This document shows positions 1-4,950 of a stretch of 9,659 nt of DNA, in pieces. Numbering within the stretch: the first letter of the stretch is position 1; every line of letters starts with the position of its first letter. This stretch comes from UMGS1851 sp900555605 (GTDB lineage: Bacteria; Bacillota; Clostridia; UBA1212; UBA1255): NCBI GenBank assembly GCA_902472555.1, contig CABROF010000097.1, positions 1-9,659 of the forward strand. Direction: 5' to 3'. The notes under the pieces are model-generated. The model saw nothing but the letters and a program-made list of their open reading frames with translations. It made no database searches and had not been told where the DNA came from. Made by a program: the position numbers and the translations under genes.

Positions 1-55
1 CGTTATACAGCTACCGCAATATAGATGATTGTACTATCATAAAATTGATTATAAG
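1..55. repeat. Direct repeat copy A (3' end of the lectin/peptidase gene)
   Basis: These 55 bases are identical to 2876-2930. They encode the final 17 residues (NQFYDSTIIYIAVAV region) and stop. The match runs up to the window edge, so it may extend further left. Confidence 0.95.
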
Positions 56-1586
56 TTTCTTCCACATATTGGTTCAGATTTACATTCCATGTAGAATACC
101 GAAGGTACCAATTATAAGTTTCGGGGTTCGTTATCCCGTTGATTGATGGCGCTTCTCCCGGCTTGTGCGCCCATTTGCCGGTATTTAGGTGTTCCATGAA
201 ATGATAATCAATAATGCGCTGCGTTATTGTTTGCACAGTTCCATCTATAGCAAGAAGCTTACGCGTAATAGTATGCTCACCTATTCGCAATGCAATTCGA
301 TATTCGTTTGTTCTGACAAACGAGGTATAGGAAGTCCCTGATTCTAATACGCGGCAGTTTTTGGGCAGATTGTTTATGTACGCTACCGTTTCTTCACAAA
401 CATCATAAACAGAATCGCCGAACTGAATTGAAAGATCTCCCCATTCATTCAGCCTGAGGGCGTAGCCTAAGCAGTTAATTTTCTTAGAGGTAACATTCCG
501 ATACGGACCGGCAGCACCTAACTCCGTTACTTGATCAAACGCCCATCGTTGGCCGGCAGAAAAACCTCCCACAACATTGCTTAACTGAATATTGCTGCCG
601 CTTGCAGGACTGACAAAAGAGACTGCTTTTGAATTGTTAGCGGCATAATCAAGAGGAACAACTGTATACGGAGAGGAGGCGTTAAAAAAAGTTTTGCTTA
701 TTACAAAATAGGATCCGGTGGCTGAAACACCGACATTTCCGTTGCTGTAATAAGTGAGATATTTATTATTATGAACATTTTTCAGCAAATATGCGCCATG
801 CATGATATTCCGTGTTACCTGCCATACCTGTGTATTTGTTCCCGTAAAATTCCATAGAAATACTTCATTTGTAGTGGATGCATTGGAATCAGCACAAAGC
901 TGGAACGTAGTGTCAGGCGACATAAAATAATGTCCGTTTGCTAAGGTTTCTGGATAAGGAGACGATGAAGTGATTGCAATAACAAAATCATCATATATAT
1001 CATACAAATTTTGGGTAGCCGTCGCAGGAGTATTTTTTAAAACGGATACATAATTCGCGGCACGATCATAAGTTTTTATTGATTGAGTAATATCAATGGC
1101 TGAGTGAGGAGCATTACTGCTATTTTGCAAGAAAATAATATTTGCTTCAGTGATCTGCAGCGATGCGTGGTACAAATCTCCCAGATTGCTAAAATTAGCA
1201 AATAAAGTATTATCTGATGACTTCTTCATCTGCACTCTGAAGCTTATGTTCTGTCTGAATACCACTTCGGAATCCGGTAAGACAATATGATCTGCTAAAT
1301 CAACTAAATTGTTATTTTGATCCACATACTTAATCGGATTTTTAAAAATATAATTTGTTACTGACTGATCTTCATTTAAAAAGACTGCCTGATTCAGGTA
1401 TGTTTCTTCATCATATAATCTGCAGACATGATTTTGACTGATATCTTTTAAAAAGTCTACTTCATCATAAACATTTAATGAGGTTTCTCCGGATACGACA
1501 GCATTCGATTCTGCTGAGAAAACAAAACAGTTGAGACTCAGAAAAACAACCAATAAAAAGATGCCTGCCGTTTTTAGCTTTTTCAT
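3..1586 (-). CDS. Secreted ricin-type lectin protein with C-terminal Cys/His (peptidase-like) domain
   Basis: The 527-residue product starts at an ATG (1584-1586) preceded by AAAGGAGG about 7 bases upstream. A longer reading from 1616 has no ribosome site. Residues 1-25 form a signal peptide ending near FSAES. Residues 55-145 resemble the 'KYxDxxGxxxD' N-terminal region seen before effector domains in secreted Firmicutes proteins (inference). Residues 218-353 look like a ricin-type beta-trefoil, with QxW motifs at Q253-V-W255 and Q346-R-W348. The C-terminal part has NCLGYAL (C372), then DYHFM (H462) and KWAHKPG (H474). That order suggests a papain/NlpC-like cysteine peptidase fold, but no catalytic triad is proven. 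The protein ends IYIAVAV. It is probably exported to bind and cleave a glycan or protein target. It has its own sigma-A promoter (1629-1657). Related, broken copies lie upstream at 2878-3199 and 2164-2205. Confidence is high for the gene, moderate for the lectin and low to moderate for peptidase activity. Confidence 0.85.
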   Translation of the reverse strand: MKKLKTAGIFLLVVFLSLNCFVFSAESNAVVSGETSLNVYDEVDFLKDISQNHVCRLYDEETYLNQAVFLNEDQSVTNYIFKNPIKYVDQNNNLVDLADHIVLPDSEVVFRQNISFRVQMKKSSDNTLFANFSNLGDLYHASLQITEANIIFLQNSSNAPHSAIDITQSIKTYDRAANYVSVLKNTPATATQNLYDIYDDFVIAITSSSPYPETLANGHYFMSPDTTFQLCADSNASTTNEVFLWNFTGTNTQVWQVTRNIMHGAYLLKNVHNNKYLTYYSNGNVGVSATGSYFVISKTFFNASSPYTVVPLDYAANNSKAVSFVSPASGSNIQLSNVVGGFSAGQRWAFDQVTELGAAGPYRNVTSKKINCLGYALRLNEWGDLSIQFGDSVYDVCEETVAYINNLPKNCRVLESGTSYTSFVRTNEYRIALRIGEHTITRKLLAIDGTVQTITQRIIDYHFMEHLNTGKWAHKPGEAPSINGITNPETYNWYLRYSTWNVNLNQYVEETYNQFYDSTIIYIAVAV

Positions 1587-1628
1587 AAAAATACCTCCTT
1601 TATTTTTAAACGACAATTAGTTAATTTC

Positions 1629-1657
1629 AGTATATGATATGATTGAATAAATGTCAA
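1629..1657 (-). promoter_or_regulatory. Sigma-A promoter of the lectin/peptidase gene
   Basis: Read on the minus strand there is a perfect TTGACA (1652-1657), a 17-base spacer and TATACT (1629-1634). Transcription would start near 1622 and leave a leader of about 36 bases before the ATG at 1586. The same layout, with a perfect TTGACA and the same 17-base spacing, stands before the broken paralogue (3242-3270), which supports it as a functional, inherited element. Confidence 0.8.
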
Positions 1658-1687
1658 ATTCTGTTTGCTATAGATAACTGATATGAA

Positions 1688-2140
1688 TTAAAAACAGAAA
1701 GAGTGCTTTAGCGCGGGAGTTTGATCGTTAAAGAAATGAAAACGCGTCGTAGAACCCATAAAATGAATATTTTTTGTTAAAATTTCACGCGGTGTATAAT
1801 ATCCGTCCGCAGCAGTGATCTCTTAAATAAAAAGATTAACAGCAAACTGTCCATATGCTAAGATCTCTTGATAAATGTCAGGAAATAAAGCGATATATCC
1901 GCTTATGCTGCTAAAGTTTTGCACATGCGGGTCATTTACGATTTGATCGACAAATTGTAAGACCCCTGTATCCTGCCGGCAAAGCAGCAAAACTTCTTCC
2001 GTTAAGGTAGGAACTTCTGAACCGATTATAATAACAGCAGAAGCACCCGTCTCAACCGCAGCACCGTTGGCTGATGATAAAAACATACAAAGAGAGCAGC
2101 CTATTAAAATGAAGACACATGACAAGATTCTTTTTATAAT
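1688..2140 (-). pseudogene. Broken small secreted protein: lost start codon and in-frame stop
   Basis: A strong ribosome site AGGAGGG (2146-2152) is followed not by ATG but by ATT (2138-2140) and ATA (2135-2137). The frame then gives a classic signal peptide (KRILSC, a hydrophobic run, SSANGA) and a 105-codon reading ending with TAA at 1823-1825. The same frame continues after that stop for 44 protein-like codons (beginning EITAADGYYTPREIL, ending KHSFCF) to a second TAA at 1688-1690. The simplest reading is a gene of about 150 codons that lost its ATG (one base change from ATA) and gained a nonsense codon. Alternatively, rare ATT initiation could still give a 105-residue secreted protein. 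It lies 23 bases after the tail remnant of a lectin/peptidase copy, as the second gene of that cassette. I do not recognise the family; outside the signal peptide I see no resemblance to the 180-residue protein at 2324-2866. Confidence 0.6.
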
Positions 2141-2163
2141 GGATTCCCTCCTAACGCAATTCT

Positions 2164-2205
2164 TTATTTTGATATGGCAATATAAACGATATCGGTATCG
2201 TAACA
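2164..2205 (-). pseudogene. Tail remnant of a third lectin/peptidase gene copy
   Basis: The final codons read CYDTDIVYIAISK and stop (TAA at 2164-2166). They match the FYDSTIIYIAVAV end of the intact protein at 3-1586, and the DNA also aligns without gaps (for example GCAATATA in both). Upstream of this point the frame runs into the unrelated GC-rich segment 2220-2320, so only the 3' end survives. Its position just before the small secreted protein remnant matches the layout of the 2878-3199 copy. The match is short, so confidence is moderate. Confidence 0.5.
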
Positions 2206-2221
2206 TAGGTGTCCGAGTATA

Positions 2222-2320
2222 TGGCTCTGGAGAGGCAGTCTTTTTGTGACAAGAGCACCGCCGGTTAAGGCTCGGCCCCCAATCCGGGAGTATGCGCCGG
2301 GGCTTTTGCCCCGGCTGCCA
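2222..2320. other. GC-rich palindromic segment in an AT-rich region
   Basis: This stretch of about 100 bases is clearly more GC-rich than the flanking DNA. It contains a perfect 8-bp hairpin (2296-2315) and smaller self-complementary pieces (ACC-GCC-GGT at 2257-2265, inside GAGC...GCTC). It separates the stop of the 180-residue secreted protein from the tail remnant at 2164-2205. A 68-codon frame runs through it on the minus strand, but that frame has no ribosome site and no recognisable domain. It could be a dispersed palindromic repeat (REP/MITE-like), a structured RNA end or a complex terminator; sequence alone does not decide. Confidence 0.4.
2296..2315 (-). terminator. Perfect GC hairpin after the small secreted protein gene
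   Basis: GCCGGGGC (2296-2303), a four-base loop and GCCCCGGC (2308-2315) form a perfect 8-bp stem starting 8 bases after the TGA at 2324. No T-run follows on the minus strand, so it is not a textbook intrinsic terminator. It may instead stabilise the mRNA 3' end or belong to the surrounding repeat-like segment. Confidence 0.35.
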
Positions 2321-2323
2321 TAG

Positions 2324-2866
2324 TCATTTTCCAAACTTTTCCACTGATATGGATACGTTGTTTTTTTCACATTTGATGTCGCTGACTATAAATAACGAAA
2401 ACCCAAGATGCCGTCCATCGGAGATTGTTAGCGTGATGGTATCAAGCAATTCAGTACCTTTATAGACGTAAAGAGATATATAGGCGTCATCATAACAAAA
2501 TGAATTATAGAAATCATTAATATCAGATAGATCATCAATATCGGATAGTCGGGTGGGTTCCCAAAAAAGTGTTTTATCAGATTCGAGCTGATGTAAGCCA
2601 TATAACAATATGCGTTCTCTGTCCTCTCCGTGGCAGTAGAGCCTTCCACTGCCGTGTAAATCTGCATAAAGCTGATATGACGAATCAAACTTGGTTATCA
2701 CTGGCAGATTTTCAGGAATCGATGATAATGATCTTAACATTGAATAATCTGCATATTTGATGTAAATTATGTGATCCGTCAATTCCGTTTCGTTAGCAGA
2801 ATTGCCTAATAAATGAACAGCAGAAAAGCAAAGTATGAAGACTATTAGTCTGATCCATCTCATCAT
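2324..2866 (-). CDS. Small secreted protein of unknown function, partner of a lectin/peptidase copy
   Basis: The 180-residue product has a signal peptide (MMRWIRLIVFILCFSAVHLL) and then a mainly polar mature part with few cysteines (C78, C124, C166). A short acidic duplication, LSDIDDLSDINDF, lies near residues 108-119, and a beta-rich C-terminus (YISLYVYKGTELLDTITLTI) follows. The ribosome site GGAGG (2872-2876) is 5 bases from the ATG at 2864-2866 and 8 bases from the next ATG at 2861-2863, so either may start. A GTG at 2870-2872 overlaps the ribosome site and is excluded. The gene begins 11 bases after the stop of the collapsed lectin/peptidase copy (2878-3199) and was probably its operon partner. 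It may still be expressed from the promoter at 3242-3270. An inhibitor, immunity or accessory role for the upstream protein is only a guess from position. I do not recognise the family. Confidence 0.75.
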   Translation of the reverse strand: MMRWIRLIVFILCFSAVHLLGNSANETELTDHIIYIKYADYSMLRSLSSIPENLPVITKFDSSYQLYADLHGSGRLYCHGEDRERILLYGLHQLESDKTLFWEPTRLSDIDDLSDINDFYNSFCYDDAYISLYVYKGTELLDTITLTISDGRHLGFSLFIVSDIKCEKNNVSISVEKFGK

Positions 2867-2875
2867 GTTCACCTC

Positions 2876-2930
2876 CGTTATACAGCTACCGCAATATAGA
2901 TGATTGTACTATCATAAAATTGATTATAAG
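2876..2930. repeat. Direct repeat copy B (3' end of the collapsed paralogue)
   Basis: Identical over 55 bases to 1-55, then diverging within a few bases. The tail is far better conserved than the head of the same pseudogene, which hints at recent gene conversion or selection on the overlapping control region of the next gene. Confidence 0.95.
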
Positions 2931-3199
2931 CTCTGTCCACGTATAGAATCGTTTCTTAAGATATAATTTGTTACTGGCCTGATCTTCATTTTAAAAGACG
3001 CCTAATTCGGATCTATTTCTTCCCATTATAATCTGCGGATGTTATTTTAACTAATATCTTTTAAAAGTCTGTTTCATCATTCATTTTTGATAAAATTTTC
3101 CCGCCTATGCCTACGGCGTTTAGTTCTGCTGAAAAACGAAACAGCTGAGAATGAGAAAAACAGCGAATCATCAGCGGCCTGTCCTTTTTCGTTTTTCAT
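2878..3199 (-). pseudogene. Collapsed paralogue of the lectin/peptidase gene (internal deletion, frameshifts)
   Basis: The head (about 2946-3199) aligns with 1332-1586 of the intact gene and the tail (2878-2945) with 3-70. Between them the equivalent of about 1260 bases is missing, removing the lectin region and most of the Cys/His domain. The joint lies at TCCACGTATA (2936-2945). The intact gene carries near-identical TCCACATAYT at both 61-70 and 1321-1330. The old start is ATG at 3197-3199 (MKNEK...), but single-base indels put the signal peptide out of frame and end translation after about 40 codons. The original AAAGGAGG has decayed to GAAAGGGG. The tail still reads VDRAYNQFYDSTIIYIAVAV and stop. 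The promoter (3242-3270) is well preserved. Confidence 0.85.
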
Positions 3200-3241
3200 A
3201 AAAAGCGCCCCTTTCTTTTTATATACGAATAAGCTGTTTTT

Positions 3242-3270
3242 AATATATTACAGGATCATGCAGATGTCAA
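3242..3270 (-). promoter_or_regulatory. Conserved sigma-A promoter of the collapsed paralogue
   Basis: On the minus strand: TTGACA (3265-3270), a 17-base spacer and TATATT (3242-3247). It aligns with the intact copy's promoter, and similarity continues some 25 bases upstream. It is preserved while the coding sequence behind it has decayed, so it may be kept as the promoter of the small secreted gene at 2324-2866. Confidence 0.65.
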
Positions 3271-3383
3271 ATGTTGTTTTTAGATCGCTGGCATAGATTC
3301 GTGGCAATGTGCCGTCTCCCCTGCTGATGGTAACGAAATAATATATATTTCTTATTTAATACCCCTTAACAGCCAAAACAAAA

Positions 3384-3415
3384 ATCCCGAAATCGCGATG
3401 ATTTCGGGATTTTTT
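3384..3415. terminator. Strong intrinsic terminator after tRNA-Thr, possibly bidirectional
   Basis: ATCCCGAAATC (3384-3394), loop GCGAT, and GATTTCGGGAT (3400-3410) make an 11-bp perfect stem. On the minus strand it is followed by TTTTGTTTT, ending the tRNA transcript; on the plus strand it is followed by a T-run (3410-3415). It insulates the tRNA from the secreted-protein cassettes. Confidence 0.85.
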
Positions 3416-3416
3416 C

Positions 3417-3491
3417 TGGAGCCAATGGTGGGAATCGAACCCACGGCCTATTCATTACGAGTGAATTGCTCTACCCCTGAGCCACATTGGC
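3417..3491 (-). tRNA. tRNA-Thr (anticodon CGU)
   Basis: The full cloverleaf can be folded. The acceptor stem is GCCAATG/CATTGGC (7 bp), the D stem GCTC/GAGC, and the anticodon stem ATTCA/TGAAT with loop CTCGTAA. That places CGT at positions 34-36, reading codon ACG. The T stem is GTGGG/CCCAC with loop TTCGATT. CCA is encoded (3417-3419) after discriminator T. It is a single tRNA with its own promoter upstream (3509-3537) and a hairpin terminator just downstream. Confidence 0.97.
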
Positions 3492-3508
3492 CAGCTTCAG
3501 CAAAGGAG

Positions 3509-3537
3509 ATTATATCATACGATTTTTGACTTGTACA
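3509..3537 (-). promoter_or_regulatory. Promoter of tRNA-Thr
   Basis: On the minus strand: TGTACA (3532-3537, 4 of 6 consensus bases), 17-base spacer, perfect TATAAT (3509-3514), about 17 bases before the mature tRNA 5' end. Spacing fits a stable-RNA promoter. Confidence 0.65.
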
Positions 3538-3540
3538 GAG

Positions 3541-3630
3541 GCACTGTATAATTATTATTTAAATAAATAATGTATTAATGATTAATATATAAAACATATA
3601 ATTTGTAAATAAATTATAGATGTCTTTATT
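3541..3630. other. Very AT-rich spacer
   Basis: Nearly pure A/T (runs such as TTATTTAAATAAATAATG and ATTAATATATAAAA) with no open frame of note. It lies upstream of the tRNA promoter and could act as an UP-like or bendable element, or be simple spacer. No gene is seen here. Confidence 0.4.
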
Positions 3631-3675
3631 CCCGTGTTATAGGATCATCTGGTCTGCAAAGGATCACGATTTGCC

Positions 3676-3855
3676 AAAAAAGTTTTTTGTGCAGCATTTT
3701 AAAAAGCAGGTGCAGCTCTGCTGGCATTCGTTCTGACTGCAGCGGCAGGAATTTTACCTGCGGCAGGGATGGACATTTATAAAGCTGAAGGCTGCCGGAG
3801 GTTCTGCTGAAAAGAACTGCCCGACAAAAGCGGATTATCAGAATTGTCCAAATAG
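3676..3855 (+). pseudogene. Broken N-terminus of a secreted protein
   Basis: One frame reads KKVFCAAF, stop, KAGAALLAFVLTAAAGILPAAG then MDIYKAEGCRRFC, stop, KELPDKSGLSELSK, stop. The lysine-rich start, the Ala/Leu-rich core and the small-residue end look exactly like a signal peptide and early mature region, but there is no usable start codon and two nonsense codons interrupt it. GCAGCGGCAGGAATT nearly matches the signal-peptide DNA of the NPCBM gene near 6101, so it may be the leftover of a relative of the exported proteins downstream. No other gene is visible between the tRNA promoter and the transporter start at 3967. Confidence 0.4.
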
Positions 3856-3907
3856 ATTGCAGCATTATTGTGCACAATTAACAATATCATTTTTTTCTGC
3901 AGGTCTT

Positions 3908-3913
3908 TATAAT
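3908..3913 (+). promoter_or_regulatory. -10 element of the EamA transporter gene
   Basis: Perfect TATAAT followed 3 bases later by the AAACGTTT operator. The -35 is poor (ATATCA at 3884-3889 with an 18-base spacer), so the promoter may be weak or need help. A perfect 12-bp palindrome ATTGTGCACAAT (3867-3878) lies just upstream. Confidence 0.5.
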
Positions 3914-3916
3914 TAA

Positions 3917-3930
3917 GGTAAACGTTTATC
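3917..3930. promoter_or_regulatory. LacI-family operator 1 (before the transporter)
   Basis: GGTAAACGTTTATC is a near-perfect palindrome centred at 3923/3924, matching operators at 4889-4903 and 6033-6056. It overlaps the expected transcription start (about 3920), a repressing position. Confidence 0.75.
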
Positions 3931-3966
3931 CTAATGGACAAAATGTTATTTATAAAGGATGATATT

Positions 3967-4836
3967 ATGATTTACACGTTTATGCTGCTTTCTATCATTA
4001 TAAATGCCGGCAAGTGTATGCTGCAGAATCGTTACGCAAAGACGTTTCAGCAGAGCGGCACAGATTGTCTGCTGTTTAATATTTTTATTTCTATTTCAGC
4101 ATTATTGGCACTTCTGATTAAATCGGCATTTCGTATCACGTTTACCTTTGAGCTGGTACTTACAGGCAGTGCAATGGGGCTCTGTTCTGCGTGCAGCTAT
4201 TATTTTATGTCTTTGGCATTATACCAGGGGCCGATGTCCTACACGGTTTTTGTCAGCTGCTGTGCCATGCTGATTCCTACCGTATCAGGTTCGGTTATCT
4301 GGCAGGAACCGGTGGGAATCTTTTCAATCATTGGTATCGGCATTCTTTTGATTGCATTTTACATAGGTACGGCGAATCAGAGCGGCGGTAAAATATCAAA
4401 ACGCTGGCTGATTTATTGTCTGATGATGTTTTTATCCTCCGGGATGATCGGTGTGCTGCAAAAGATACAGCAGAATTCGTTTTTTCATAAAGAATCGGAT
4501 AGCTTTCTGATCATTAATTTTTTGAGCGCTGCAGTATTTTTGACAATTCCTGTTATCATACGTCTGGTGCGCAGAAGACCTGTTGCGGCCAAAATGCTTA
4601 CTGCGACAGTCCGCTATGCCGGGCTTTGCGGATTTGGATATGCAGCCATTCATTATATGAATCTGTATCTTTCCGGCGCACTGCCAAGCGCATTCTTTTT
4701 TCCTGTGTATAACGGTGCCGTCATTTTATTGACTACGGTTTCCGGCGCGGTGCTTTTTAAGGAAAAGCTAAATCGTATGCAATATGTCAGTATTGCAGTT
4801 GGCGTGCTGGGAATTTGTTTAATCAATTTTGGATAG
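3967..4836 (+). CDS. EamA/DMT-family membrane transporter
   Basis: The product is 289 residues, the usual length for this family, with about ten hydrophobic segments (roughly 2-17, 34-52, 62-83, 88-110, 117-134, 146-165, 181-201, 216-235, 242-263, 271-287) in two similar halves. The end of the second half carries a typical motif, AVLFKEKLN then GVLGICLINFG; the first half has the equivalent VIWQEPVGIFSIIGIGILLIA. The start chosen is ATG 3967-3969 because AAGGA sits 7 bases before it. An in-frame ATG at 3934 has no ribosome site and follows directly on the operator. EamA proteins move small metabolites or sugars; this one's substrate is unknown. The shared operator suggests it takes up, or exports, a product linked to the downstream glycosidase locus. 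Transcription is probably repressed by the regulator encoded at 4951-5979. Confidence 0.88.
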   Translation: MIYTFMLLSIIINAGKCMLQNRYAKTFQQSGTDCLLFNIFISISALLALLIKSAFRITFTFELVLTGSAMGLCSACSYYFMSLALYQGPMSYTVFVSCCAMLIPTVSGSVIWQEPVGIFSIIGIGILLIAFYIGTANQSGGKISKRWLIYCLMMFLSSGMIGVLQKIQQNSFFHKESDSFLIINFLSAAVFLTIPVIIRLVRRRPVAAKMLTATVRYAGLCGFGYAAIHYMNLYLSGALPSAFFFPVYNGAVILLTTVSGAVLFKEKLNRMQYVSIAVGVLGICLINFG

Positions 4837-4857
4837 AAAATTTTTTTGCAGAGGGGG

Positions 4858-4886
4858 TTTACACCTCCAAAGCGATACGTTATAAT
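4858..4886 (+). promoter_or_regulatory. Promoter of the LacI-family regulator gene
   Basis: TTTACA (4858-4863), 17-base spacer, perfect TATAAT (4881-4886). The operator at 4889-4903 covers the start site, so the regulator should repress itself. The leader to the ATG is about 58 bases. Confidence 0.8.
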
Positions 4887-4888
4887 AA

Positions 4889-4903
4889 AGTAAACGTTTA
4901 TCT
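4889..4903. promoter_or_regulatory. LacI-family operator 2 (autoregulation)
   Basis: AGTAAACGTTTATCT, palindrome centred at 4895/4896 with the same AAACGTTT core as the other two sites, two bases after the -10 element. Confidence 0.8.
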
Positions 4904-4950
4904 AAACGAATAACTTCAGTTGAGGTTTGATTTAGGGACGGTGCGGAGAA

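Noticed and set aside
2164..2370. 68-codon minus-strand open frame through the GC-rich segment
   Set aside because: No ribosome site and no domain; its end is the tail remnant of a lectin/peptidase copy, and its middle is the palindromic segment.
3087..3296. 69-codon plus-strand open frame
   Set aside because: It lies opposite the head and promoter of the collapsed paralogue, whose alignment to the intact gene explains the DNA.
3626..3877. 83-codon minus-strand open frame upstream of the transporter
   Set aside because: No ribosome site; the plus-strand signal-peptide-like remnant explains the sequence better.
3934..3966. Upstream in-frame ATG for the transporter
   Set aside because: No ribosome site and it follows immediately on the operator; the ATG at 3967 has AAGGA at good spacing.
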